Source: Sympetrum striolatum | Taxonomy: Eukaryota; Arthropoda; Insecta; Odonata; Libellulidae | Assembly (NCBI GenBank): GCA_947579665.1 | Contig: OX388350.1 | Location: 33,699,393 to 33,763,392, forward strand | Length of the DNA: 64,000 nucleotides | Direction: 5' to 3' | Part shown: piece after piece, positions 11,770 through 21,943 of the stretch | How positions within the stretch are numbered: position 1 is the first letter of the stretch | Layout: the number at the start of each line of letters is the position of its first letter | Translations under genes and position numbers: made by a program | The notes under the pieces: generated by a model | Database searches by the model: none | Seen by the model: the letters and a program-made list of their open reading frames with translations, nothing else | Told to the model about the DNA's origin: nothing

Positions 11770-13628
11770 CGAGAGGTCAAATAGGGGGGAATTACGCTAT
11801 TCCTTTATGCTCCATCGTGTTTTCTGTACGTTTCCGCTCATCTCCCGTGCAGGGACCCCTTCGCGATCCTTATCACCTCGGAGGATCGCCGACCTTCCAT
11901 CTTCGGCGACCTTGAGTGTCTCGCAACGTGCGCATAATATTACGTAGCGCTGGATCATTTCGCGAGTTTCCAAGAGAGAGAGAAACGCCGGGAACGGGGG
12001 GAAAACATTGACCATTCTACCCTCCCACATTTCGCTCCCAAAGAACTTTTCTCCGAGTTTACTCGCAAAGACTTTCGAAAAAAGCCGCATAAAGGAGGAT
12101 GCGTCATTGGGCAAATATTTAGGGGAGAGGGGAGTCTGAAGAAAGGAACGGTGAAATTAGTATGTGCCTCGCTGAGAGTTTTTTTCCGGAGGTGGAGAGG
12201 TTTTTGTCCCCTGAAAAACCTCGCCGCAACCTCCGCCCACCGGCTCTCCGGGTGCCCCACCCCTTAAGACTTGGCACCGCGGATACTATAATTTTTACGC
12301 TCACGGGTTTGGCTCTCCGGAGGATGTGGCAACGCCGTTACTTAGTCTGTAAAAAAGGTTCGCAAGTGTCAGGTTTGGTGGATTCCCTCGGGTTTGTCAG
12401 TTTATTTTTGTTCGGTACATGGCCGTAAGAAGGGATGCGAAATGAGGATCGTGGATTTATGTTGCCTTTTCCTAGCGTAATCGATAGGCAATAGAAGCAC
12501 TTGGTCAGTGTATTGAAAGATGTTGGGAAAAGTTTTCTTAAACTTCGATTCTTCGATTGCTGTGCTTCTGCGGACTGCTTTTGCGGTGTTAAAATACGAT
12601 AATTTTTCTCCCCTGAAATGAAAGCTTCGGTTTGATGAATGTTCCTGCTACTGTACCCTGATGGAAGGGATATAGTTTTAATTTAAATAAATCCAATCGT
12701 AGAAGCTTTAACTTTGTGGAACTCCGTTACAGGGAGCAGTCAAATACTCTACGTATCAGTAATTGGAGTAATCCTATGATAGAATGAAGAATAAAAACAA
12801 TCAATTCCGCTGAGATTATTTCACCATACCAGCAACACTATTTTGATTCAAAATTATAATTTTTGAACTGTTACCAGAATATTTTCTCAAGAATTGTGAA
12901 AAGTATTCTCAGTCAGTTTTTAAAATAGATTCCAAATGGTCAGTCTTTAAACCATTGACCAAAGAGACATTGTGAGCAATGAGCCCCCTTGTAAACTGTT
13001 TAAAAGTCACAACTACAGAAGAATAATTTGAACTAACAAGACTAAGGCGCAGACAGATTTAAAATAAACTCTTTTTTAATAAATGGTTTACGGTACTTTG
13101 CACATAAGGGCAACCAGGAGAAAAAATTCAACTTTTTTTAATAGGAAATACGTGGATTTATAGCGGCTTTCTTCCATAATAGTGTAATATTTTGGATATT
13201 TTTGAAAGAATATAACTCATTACCTATTCAGAATCAAGAGTGCACCTTGTTTGAAAGCTCATTGTTTTCCCAGATAATATGGAACAATTTATGTATTTAA
13301 CTTTCGAAAAATTGTAATCCAAAGTAATTTTTATATAAATATTAAACCTGCGTAGTCAGAAAGCTGGTATATTATTTACTCCAGTACTAATCAATTTAAT
13401 CCTTTCCTAAATCACCGAAATCTGCATGATGTTTCGCCGCAATTACATTTGAGACCGAATGAAATATTTTGCGTCGCCATTTAGTTCATTTCCTGTTTGG
13501 GGTGAGTTTGAAGTCTACGGATGAAGTCATTGTGGTGGCAAATCTGGATTTATAATCCTTATTCTACCCTTCATTGACAAGGTTTGGTCCAGCGGGTCTC
13601 TCTACCACCTATTCTCAAATTTTTATTG
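11770..13628. other. Gene-free stretch, GC-richer at 11.8-12.4 kb
   Basis: Overlapping frames of 88-105 codons on both strands at 11.8-12.4 kb reflect local GC richness, and no strand is favoured by splice signals or motifs. From 12.4 to 13.6 kb the DNA is AT-rich and featureless. Confidence 0.4.
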
Positions 13629-13630
13629 TA

Positions 13631-13707
13631 CAGTCCTGGCCAAAATTAACGCAGCACCGGCCGTAAGGATCGCTAGGGAGGTGCTGCGTTAATTTTTGGC
13701 CAGGAGT
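13631..13707. mobile_element. Short Tc1/mariner-like MITE
   Basis: The left end CAGTCCTGGCCAAAATTAAC (continuing GCAGCACC) and the right end are inverted repeats of about 26 bases with one indel, around a 22-base centre. The element is flanked by TA on both sides (13629-13630 and about 13708-13709), the target used by Tc1/mariner transposons, and a CAGT terminus is common in that superfamily. With no internal coding capacity it would depend on a transposase encoded elsewhere. Confidence 0.6.
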
Positions 13708-13709
13708 AT

Positions 13710-14181
13710 ACACAAGGAAGATATATGAAAGAAAGACAAAAATATGTTAGATTTGCGTGGAAAAATAAAAATCTTTTGCAAATGAAGGTTGTTAGAGAAA
13801 CGCCTAAGGAATAGCAAAAAATATCGAAACAAAACCACTTATTAACCCTCTAAGTAATACAAATTTTAATCATCAACTACGAGCATCAAAATTTAGTTCT
13901 GCCAATAAAATATTCAGCCCGAAGGCCGGTTGCTTCCTAACCACTTCTGACATAAGCTACTAAGGGCTTGTAAAGAGGAATGAGGTTTACTAGGCAGGAT
14001 GAGGAGTGAGGTAGTTTGCCCTTGCTTTCCTCGCTGAGCTACCAAATGCTACCAAAATTTAGGTAAAATAATGTTGTTTATAATTAAAAATAGATTCCAT
14101 CTAGGTAAAAGAACGCTCGATAGAAACTTTTGAAAAATTAGAATCTTTGTCGCTGATAATGAAGGGCGCGTCTCTCTTTGA
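13710..14181. other. AT-rich stretch without a gene
   Basis: There is no supported exon. Around 13.9-14.05 kb a CGAAGGCCGG block and a following purine-rich block look like retroelement untranslated sequence, but no second copy in the window confirms this. Confidence 0.35.
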
Positions 14182-14607
14182 ATGTGGCTAAGTTTTTACG
14201 TGGCACAGCTTAAGAAAGAAAAGTTTGACCCGGTCCTCTTTGTCAAAACCATCTCATTACCTCATCCCACTCTCGGTCATCCTGCTGCCTTCCCTTTCTT
14301 TCCTCCATCTCGTCCTCCAACCTTACACACTCTTCATCCCCGGAGAAAACCGAATAAGTCCGCGGAAATTGCAGTGCAATCAAAAGCGCGTTGCACTCCT
14401 TCCCCGGGACGACTTTTTCCTCCCGCAAAAATGAAATTACAGTGCACTGGAACGGTTATTTTTTCCGGTCCCGACCGAAGGGCACCGGGCCCCCCACCCC
14501 CGAGAGTGTGTCTTATCTCGCTTCCGAGATAAAATAATATCCTTCCACTCAATTTGGTCCGCGGAACAAACCTGGCAATCTTTCTAATCGGCCCCTTTTG
14601 GTTGCAG
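14182..14607 (+). other. GC-richer DNA and intron end upstream of the first visible exon
   Basis: This segment is C/T-rich and GC-richer than its surroundings and ends in a canonical acceptor: CTAAT at 14585-14589 (branch-point-like), a pyrimidine run and TTGCAG at 14602-14607. It contains inverted AGTGCAA/TTGCACT words and a small ATCTCG/CGAGAT hairpin near 14515-14530. The open frame 14182-14532 has no family motif. The segment could be an alternative promoter or first exon, but nothing proves that. Confidence 0.35.
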
Positions 14608-14796
14608 ATGCTGCAAATGGAGTCTGCGATGGAGCGCCTGAGGCAGGGTGTGGCCGCCCAAAGGGACCGCCTAGTCCGTCTTCAGTCTGTTCGTAAGGAC
14701 ATCGAGCTCGGGCTCCCACCTTCGATTTCCCTACCGGATGGCGAGGAGATGCCCTATGGAGCCGCCAGCCGCCTGCACCTCCGAGACAGCGACCAG
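14608..14796 (+). CDS. PMEPA1/LDLRAD4-like protein, internal exon (63 codons)
   Basis: This exon encodes part of the cytoplasmic tail of a TMEPAI-family protein. Vertebrate PMEPA1 and LDLRAD4 are membrane-anchored inhibitors of TGF-beta signalling that bind receptor-activated Smads and recruit NEDD4-type ubiquitin ligases. The exon starts after TTGCAG and ends before GTACAT, and both borders are phase 0. Its residues follow the family order: QRDRLVRLQ (18-26), LPPSISLPDGEE (36-47), then LHLRDSDQ (56-63), matching what I recall of LDLRAD4. Where vertebrates have a first PPxY motif directly after DGEE, this protein has EMPYG, so that ligase site is degenerate. The N-terminal third (MERLRQGV...) looks helical. 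The exon begins exactly with ATG and has more Met codons at 4 and 8. The expected upstream exons for the LDL-receptor class A and transmembrane parts were not found. Confidence 0.85.
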
Positions 14797-15379
14797 GTAC
14801 ATATCCCGTGACCAGAGATGCCCATATATTTTTTTAAATGTCGCCAGAAGCCTCCAGAAAAGTGGACCAACCCAGAAAAGATATACACTAAATTAGCTTA
14901 AATTCTCTCTTGCAAATGTCAGTTCAGAGATAATAATAAAAATTCACGGGCAGTGCCCTTTTGCATGATAAAATAAATCAAACAATTGCAAATTAAGAGC
15001 GAATTAAGTAATATTGCTTATAAGTACCCGTTATAAAATTAACTAATTAAAATTATCAACTCTGCAGTTTCACTGATATCTGCTGCATTCAGAATGTTCG
15101 TCTTTTCTCAAATATTTACCTCCATCTCTAACGTGAAATCATTTCCTCAGCTTTGTTATTGAAAGCAAACCAATGCCTTTTTTATTCTTAGATTTACGTG
15201 AACTGATTGTCAGTTACTTCATTGCCAGTTCAAGTATATGAGATCATTTTTTTCCTTAACTCAGTGGCACGTGCAAGGCTATGTATATCCTGTATGTATG
15301 TAAACCGCAGATTCCTGCAAATTAAAAAAATATGAAGCGAAGGCAATTAATGACCAGAGGTTTTGATAGAGGAATCAAA
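14797..15379 (+). other. Intron of the PMEPA1/LDLRAD4-like gene, left part
   Basis: The intron starts with GTACAT and runs to the acceptor at 16141-16142. This left part is AT-rich and contains no recognisable element. The right part holds a nested pair of transposon remnants. Confidence 0.6.
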
Positions 15380-16062
15380 AAAACGATTGGTAAAATCCTT
15401 GAAGTGGAGTGTTTTGGTCTATGAGTCTGAAACATGGACCTGGAAGGAAGGAGGACATTTGTAGGCCTTCGAGATGTAGGTTTGTCGTAGAATAGGAAAA
15501 AGTTAGTTTGGTTGATAGTTAAACAAAAACGGAGGTTCTGGAGATGGTTGGGGAAGAGATCTTTAATCAATTAAGTATCGTCAGAGGAAATGGGTGGGTC
15601 AAATATCAAGAGGAGAGGAACTGCTAAAGAATGTAATTGAGGGTAGATTTCAAGGGAAAAAACAGAGGGGAAGACAAAGACAAATTATGTTGGATGACTT
15701 AAAGCAGTGATTCCCAAACTTTTGCATGTTACCGCCTCGTAATTCACATACCACCGCCCCCGACCGACAGGTATAAACAATATTTTCCGCAAGACCAAAT
15801 CCAAAGAATAAATAAAAGTAAAATGAAAGCTACAATGTTTAAAACGTCCACCAAATCATTATGTCTAATATTAAATAACTACCTTGAGCCAGGTAAAATT
15901 GAGTAGAAATGGAAGTATAATCTAATGGGAATAAAATATCATAGCATCAAACCCCTTTGGATTACTACAGCGACCCGCTTGGGGGCATCATTGTCCACTT
16001 TGGTATTCACTGGCATAAATGGTTGGGTAAGCTACCGGGAAATGAAGGAAATGGTGTTTAAT
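15380..16062 (+). mobile_element. Decayed non-LTR retrotransposon, 3' end of the RT ORF, interrupted by a hAT-like insertion
   Basis: With frameshifts and stops, the plus strand reads peptides typical of the carboxy-terminal end of non-LTR reverse-transcriptase ORFs: YESETWTWKEGG near 15419, then RQRKWVGQISRGEELLKN, VIEGRFQGKKQRGRQRQ and LDDLK ending at 15704. After a 308-base inserted element the same ORF continues at about 16018 as NGWVSYREMKEM. The order SETW, RKW-GH, VIEG-GKR-RGRQR, DDLK and SY-EMK is characteristic of these elements. It is dead: at least five stops and two frameshifts. It lies inside the intron in the same orientation as the host gene. Confidence 0.75.
15705..16012. mobile_element. 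hAT-like nonautonomous element (MITE) inserted in the retrotransposon
   Basis: The left end CAGTGATTCCCAAAC and the right end CTTTGGTATTCACTG are inverted repeats matching at 12 of 15 positions, and the CAGTG-TTCCCAAAC style is common in hAT elements. The 8 bases on each side, ACTTAAAG and GCATAAAT, match at 5 of 8 positions, consistent with an old 8-bp target duplication of the hAT type. The strongest support is that removing 15705-16012 rejoins the split retrotransposon reading frame. The interior has no coding capacity. Confidence 0.65.
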
Positions 16063-16142
16063 ATGCATTTTTTACGCACATGAACATACCGAAAGGTAGA
16101 TCACTCACGTGTGCATGTAATCATACATTATTTCGCTTCTAG

Positions 16143-16677
16143 GAGAGTGAGATCTACCAGAAGTGCGTGCGAGCTCCTCCGAATCGAACCATCTTCGACG
16201 GCGAGTCTCCCCCTCCGTATCGCTCCAACTCCGCGGGCATCCTAGCCCTCGGGGGCAGCAGCACGTGCGGCGAGTGGAGCGGCACCACGGCATCCGTGGG
16301 TAGCTACGGTGGAGGCGGATTCGTGCGCTGCCACAGCATGAGCACGTCCACCAACCCCTGCACGGCGGCTGCGGCGGCACTTGCCAAGAAGGACTCGGCG
16401 ACGTCCCTCGGAAGTCATCGGAGTTCTTCCGGCAAGGGCGGGAGGATGTCGCAGCACCAGTGCCAGAAGGCGTCTTCGATGGCTGTGCAGAAAGGGATGG
16501 CTGGTCATCCGACCGGCCATTGCGTGAAGGTCGCAGGGCAGCACAAGATGGGTGCTTTGCCGTACCACTGTCAGCCCCAAGCACCACCTCCGCCTCCACA
16601 GCCTCCGCCCGCAAGCGTTACGGTGCCCATAGCGTCTCCAAGCACCACGACCGCTGTCTCCTCGCCCGTCCGAATGT
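16143..16677 (+). CDS. PMEPA1/LDLRAD4-like protein, exon with Smad-interaction and PPPY motifs
   Basis: The exon follows an acceptor at 16141-16142 and ends before GTGAGT at 16678, leaving one base (phase 1). It encodes 178 codons. Near its start it reads VRAPPNRTIFD: PPNR (residues 12-15, 16176-16187) is the Smad-interaction motif of the TMEPAI family, and the surrounding residues match the vertebrate proteins. PPPY (residues 23-26, 16209-16220) follows after seven residues; PPxY is the ligand of WW domains in NEDD4 and Smurf ligases. In vertebrates the second PY motif lies several tens of residues after PPNR, so the adjacency here is a difference. The rest is low complexity: Gly/Ser-rich, an Ala run, His/Gln-rich, and a proline run (PPPPPQPPP). 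It probably acts on endosomal or Golgi membranes to dampen Smad signalling, which is inferred from the family. Confidence 0.88.
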
Positions 16678-17820
16678 GTGAGTACTCAAAAGAAAGGTGG
16701 TTGGGCAGGAACTGTAGTAATTTTCAAAGCTGTTATACTTGACATATAAGGGCAAGATCAGAAACCTATATTTTGGGGAAAGTTTTCACAATTCTTGAGG
16801 AATTTCAAAAAGCATTTCTTAGTTTAGTACTCTTATTGTAGATATGATTTAATTGTCTCCACAACATGAGCATTTAGGAAGCAGAGAATATCAACAGTTG
16901 AATACAATAGTTTAAGTTGAAAGTATAGATTCAAATATTCCATGAAGCCTAATTATTTACTCATGATAGAATTTTAATCAAAACAAGGTGAATATACTGA
17001 AATGTTGCTGAAATGAGATGCTGAGTTTTCTTTAATAAGAGTTTTATTTATTCCTTGATTTCTTGTTGCAGTCAATAGTCACTGTCACCTCAAACGTTTT
17101 AATTACTTAGCACAATTTATCAAGGCAGCTGGAAGAGGTAATGTGATTTTGCTTGAATAAACTTAGAGAGATGTTGATTGTTCCCCTTTATTTGTCAATT
17201 CATGTTTTTTTAAGGAAAATTATGATTTTTTACTGCATCTTCAGAGATAGAAACATAAAGGCCATAATACTCCAGAAAGCAAACAAGTGTGGGATTGTTT
17301 TAATGAAGTGATTCTGCTCTTATATTTTTCCAAAGTAATATAAATGGAAAAACCTTTTTATGTTTTACTCTGGTTATCTTCAAGCTTAAGTCTCACCTCA
17401 CAGTATAATTCAAACTCTGTGAAATTTTAATCACTTTTCAAAAACAAATACTTCGTCAAAGTTTTGTCCTTTCCTTCAAAAAGCATGAATGCACAGTGCA
17501 GTGAAAGAACTAGTCTATTATGGTAGGCTTGCCTTCAATATCTGGCAAATATGCATCTATGTGCAATATGCATATGAAAATGATACCATTGTCAACATCT
17601 TAGTTGGCTTTCATATAACTTCATAACTAGCTTTTTATGGTTTCAAAAGTAATAGTGAGTGGTAGCTGTCTTCTCTATAAACTAATAAGGGTTTAGAAAA
17701 TCTTAGACTCTATTTGGAACGTTCTGTGTGCATGAAAGTGGGAGATACTGTAAATCTTCAGGATTTGTATTTAGAGCAACCAATATTTACACTCATTCAA
17801 ACTGATATTCCTTTCGTCAG
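16678..17820 (+). other. Intron of the PMEPA1/LDLRAD4-like gene
   Basis: The intron starts with GTGAGT and ends in a pyrimidine-rich CTTTCGTCAG acceptor at 17811-17820. It is AT- and TG-rich with few CpG dinucleotides, and no element or RNA gene was seen. A frame open across 17714-18070 is an intron/exon run-through in a different frame from the gene. Confidence 0.7.
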
Positions 17821-18605
17821 CTCCGCCGCCCCAGCCAAACAGCAGTCGGCTTGGGCAGGTCCATCCGATACCATCTGCCTTGCAGCAGACGCAGCAGCAG
17901 TGTCCTCGGCAGTACCAACCAAACCCGCATCCACGAGGACCCCTTGCCAGCACGCATTCCCGTATCAACGTGTCCCCCCAGCCCTCTCCCACCCTCACAC
18001 CAACAATTCTCGTTCCAACTTCCCACGTCCACAAAGCTTCCTCATTCCCGGTGGGCAGATCACGCTCTGATCAGTCAGAGACCGTCAGCAATCCCTCGGC
18101 ATGTCCCTCCCGCAGCCATCAGCTGTGTGAGTTCTCGACGTCTCCCAAGGCTCAACTGGGGATGGGAAACAGTGGTGCGTCAGGGAGTGGTGGCCTGCTA
18201 GCCGGACTTAGAATGGTTCCTTGTATGGGATCGGACAGAGGTGCGCCATGCTCGTTGGGAAGGGAGGTGTTGGAACGACACAGCGCTCAGGACGTTAGCT
18301 CAGCGTCGGCGGAAAGTTCCGTCCCACAGACGCCTAAATCAACTACGACATCTCTTTCACGAGTAAGTGAAGCAAATTGGGAAGGAAGTGGTGTTGGAAA
18401 CGTGGCAGTCATTGCGAGGGATGCGGGAAATTCTTGGGATAGTAAAGTGCTTTCTCATTCTGCCCCTGAAGTGGACGTTACGGCCGTCTGCAAAGAGGAG
18501 GGTTCGTCTACGACCCCTGTAACCTCTTCTGCGACGGCGACGGACCCACCAAGTCCAGCACCCCACGAACAGTCGTCAGCCCTTTCGAGGGTAAACAATT
18601 TTTAG
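17821..18605 (+). CDS. PMEPA1/LDLRAD4-like protein, probable last coding exon
   Basis: Joined in phase 1 to the previous exon (codon split T/CT = Ser), the frame stays open for about 260 codons to TAG at 18603-18605. The protein is disordered: it starts SPPPQPNSS, then comes a Gln-rich part (QQTQQQ), a Pro/Thr/Ser-rich part (SPQPSPTLTPT), an RSRSDQSET segment with potential phosphorylation sites, a Gly-rich part and a Ser/Thr-rich end. No further PPxY motif is present. Two potential donors lie in phase 0: a strong GTAAGT at 18363 (after SLSR) and GTAAAC at 18591. The true end may therefore be 18362, 18590 or the TAG. The tail is far longer than in vertebrate relatives, which end within about 60 residues of their second PY motif. 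Confidence 0.75.
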
Positions 18606-19850
18606 TCTTTCACTGTTGATTATTTTATAGCCACCCTATCATCCATGTTAAATTATTCAGCTTGTTGCATATAAAAGGGAGTGTCCCACTTCACTCTCCC
18701 CATAGGAAATGAATGCGATGGAGTAACTTGCGTAAATTATGTGACTTCGTTTCTACTATCGTACAGATTGGAGACGCATCGATGATGTTCTTTGCTTATC
18801 CAGATTAGCCAAATTTTTGCGTGTTTTGCGTCTCAAGGCCTTATGAAGTAACACGAGGCTGCATACTTTGCACAAGGAGGGGGTCGCTTGGCTCCTCTGA
18901 TCGAAATATGGACACTCACACAGAGAATCGGATGGTATTTCCTGTGTAGATGTGTTCTAATATTGTGGAATGAGTTGTTGAGAGAGGTGGAATGAATATG
19001 ATGAAAGATTTCATTATGAAGCAGTAACCAAGAGTCATACGCAAAGGAGTCTTAACAACCTGGAAACATGTTCATTCTAGAAAAGAATTTGTGGTTTGGT
19101 TTGAACTTTGAGGTGATATACTTGTGTCTCTTGTTTAAAAACTTTGCATCATAGCATAGACTCGAAATATGATCCATGTTATTTTAGAGGCTGTCATACT
19201 TCCACTTGTTAATTAGTTTGTCAGTGATGAATATGGAATTCCATTGACAGATCAGTATGTTCGTTCATCAGGAATGGCTCTTGTTGCTCAAAGCTATCAT
19301 CAATGGAATAAGCATTCATCCTCTTGGTTTTACTCCAAAATTTTTCGCTTTATTTCATGTGAAAATCAAATTCTCCCATATTCACTCCAACCTCAAAGAC
19401 TCATTCATAATTTTTCCTCTTAAAAATCCCTGTCCTTAAAGAAATACAAGTTGGATGATTGGGTGGTATTAATTTGCTTAAAAAAGGGTGAGAGGATCAG
19501 ACTGCTTGTACCTTTAAAAAAGCCAGTGCTTGTGCTCTTATAGCATTTGGTAGTTGGGATGGGGGTCCTTGAATGAATAGGAAAAACTGCAAGAAGAAAG
19601 ATTTTGCTTCAAGATGTTGTATTTGGTTTGATCCTGACAAAGGTGTTAGGACAGTGAAGGCAAAGGATGACTGTGGTGGTGAAAGTTAGGAAAGCAAGAA
19701 TCAAATATGTTGAAAAGTGATTTTTTGAATCATTAAGAAGCCAACCCCCACTCTAAATCTTCTATCTCTCTCTCTCTTTGCATGTAAAAGACTGTGGTTC
19801 AGAGATTAAGACTGTCTAACAGGAAGATTAAATGTAGTTGAGGGAGTACG

Positions 19851-19896
19851 TATATATATATGAAATAAAAATATTAAAATATATATATATATATAT
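19851..19896. repeat. Interrupted (TA)n microsatellite
   Basis: Ten bases of TA repeat at 19851-19860 and eighteen at 19879-19896 are separated by an A-rich spacer containing AATAAA. Confidence 0.8.
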
Positions 19897-20852
19897 TTGG
19901 AAGACTTTGGAGGCAGATAGAGGGAACGATTATTTGGTGGATGCAGCATGTGGTTGTGTGATTGTGCGCGTGAGATTCCTTTTATAGGGAAATCGTTTCT
20001 CTGTCATTCAACCCATTGGAAGAGAAGAATTAAATTGGTGTAGTCCAAGGCTACCCCAAAACATAACTGACCAAAAGTTACAAAAGTCTTGTATGGTTTT
20101 TTGTGAGAAACACATAAACTGAAATTCATTACTTTGTGATAATATGTATATTGTTTAACTAAGGACTAATGTGTTCACTTCAACTAAATAAGATTGTGTC
20201 AATGTTATCCAATTATTAAGGTGTGTTTGAGTTTGTAACTGGGGGTGTGCATGCGTGCCTGTTTGTGTGGAGGTTTGAGGAATCCTCATTGGGCGGATTT
20301 AAGAAGTTTAGTAATGGGCTGTGGGCTAGAATGTGTCTTGTTCAAATGATCTATTGAAAGTGAAAATGATCAAGTAATGTCAGATCATAAGTTTATGACA
20401 AGCCCACAGCCAAAATATCATGTTAATGGAAATAATTAATGAGGAGATGACACCAGAAGAAGTAAGAGAAATTTTGAAATCAGGAAAATGGGACCTTAAA
20501 TGTGTAATAGCTCATAAGTCAACATCCTGATCTCGAAGAAGCATATGGTATGTTATTAAAAGAACAGTTGTGATGGTATGCAGTCAGTGAACGGTGATGA
20601 ATAGATCAAACAGAAAAGTCTAATGTATCTGAAGAATTTGACGATTTTGGGGCTTTTAGATTCACTCAGATCAGGTACATGTTTTCAATTAAAATTTTAA
20701 TTTGGAAAAAAATTTAGTGAAAGGCCCTCGCATAAATACAGTCTAATTGTATCCTCTGCCTCTCCTATGCTTGACTGACAGTACATATAAAAACTCCTGC
20801 TGTTAATATTTCATTCTATTATTTATTCAGAGTAAATTATCAAACCAATAAT

Positions 20853-21037
20853 TTATAAATAATTACTAAAGCTGGGCATGTCTTTTACTAAAAAATACTT
20901 GGTTTTATTTCCATCTCTGCCATCAGCATGCAAAGAAAGGTTAGTGTCACAGTATTTACATTTCTTGCCATTGATGACAAGTCCTCCAATTAACTCGAGG
21001 CATGGGATGAATCGGCGGGAATTCTCAATTTTGTCAC
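20853..21037 (-). CDS. Unidentified candidate terminal exon, minus strand
   Basis: After a possible acceptor (CTCTTTAG, minus strand) the frame reads DKIENSRRFIPCLELIGG, continues with KKCKYCDTNLSLHADGRDGN and then NKTKYFLVKDMPSF, and ends at TAA near 20853. A CxxC pair (CKYC) could be part of a metal-binding site. I do not recognise the family. It is about 60 codons long, composition is protein-like, and no homologue is visible in the window. It may be chance or a pseudogene. Confidence 0.2.
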
Positions 21038-21739
21038 CTAAAGAGGGCCTTATGAAAATAAAAAGTAACAGGATTATTTTTCAACATAAGATGCTTCATA
21101 CACGTTCATAGAGATGGCGACAAATGGAAATGGCACAAAAATGATGATCGCTGCATTGAGTTATGTCTTGTAAAGGTGTTGATGTATATGCAGAACTAAA
21201 GACTGAGGAGCTCCCAGATGTATGGCTGTGTTGTTGATGCATGGTTTTTGTGTGTTGGTGTGAATGTATGTATGCTAGACTCTATAAAGAAAAAAAGATA
21301 AGAAAAATCTGGCATTGATACGTGCCATGGTAATTTTTTATATCAGGCCTGCAGCCTGTTTCCCCCTTCTTCTTTACGTCCCAGACACAGTTTAAAGAAA
21401 ATCTCCTCTTCTGCCAACACTGCCTACCTTAGTGAGGCACCATTTATATCGATTTTGATGTGCCCCTGCTAAGTAACCCACTCCACACAAGATACTTTCA
21501 TCCTCTACCTTCCCACATCCCCCATAACCTCCCTCGTCTATCTCTTAAACGCAGTGTTTTTTGTCGAAAATGTTGAATTTTAAATCCATTTGATAAAAAT
21601 AAGGGGTTATAAAAATTATAGTATAGACTCAAGTCACATGCACAGATTTTTGTTGCTAGAATCAATGCAGCTGGAGGGAAAGATGGATTAATGGGGGTTT
21701 TCCTGAAAAAAAAATAACCGAGTTTTCTGGAGATGGAAT

Positions 21740-21943
21740 TTAACGATTGTTTGAATACAGTGGAAATAATGTAAGTGGTTTGACGATGTGATTGAGAAGT
21801 TGGATCACCTTAAATGTGACTTTTGTAAGGTTTCTGAGGGCATTGAAGGGAGGTGAGGGGGCCTGTGACACAGTCAACAGAATACCTTTTGTTAGGAATA
21901 CTTGTGTTCTGTGGGTTGCATTGTGATACGGTATTCTGTATTG
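21740..21943 (-). CDS. Unidentified candidate exon, minus strand
   Basis: On the minus strand, after a possible acceptor ACTCTCAG, an open frame reads QYRIPYHNATHRTQVFLTKG and then SQAPSPPFNALRNLTKV, followed by FKVIQLLNHIVKPLT and a stop a few codons later. YHNATH superficially resembles the YHNxxHA motif of cyclic-nucleotide phosphodiesterases, but the expected Asp is Gln and no second metal-binding HD segment was found, so I do not assign that family. The composition is protein-like. Confidence 0.22.
   Translation of the reverse strand, partial: QYRIPYHNATHRTQVFLTKGILLTVSQAPSPPFNALRNLTKVTFKVIQLLNHIVKPLTLFPLYSNNR

Noticed and set aside
16105..16614. 169-codon minus-strand open frame
   Set aside because: It is the shadow of the GC-rich plus-strand exon 16143-16677, which has family motifs and correct splice sites.
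17714..18070. 118-codon plus-strand frame spanning the intron/exon border
   Set aside because: It is out of frame with the gene and begins inside the intron; the exon is read in the frame that joins PPPQP after the acceptor at 17820.
21740..21943. Cyclic-nucleotide phosphodiesterase assignment from YHNATH
   Set aside because: The motif lacks the following A-x-D and no second metal-binding segment was found nearby.
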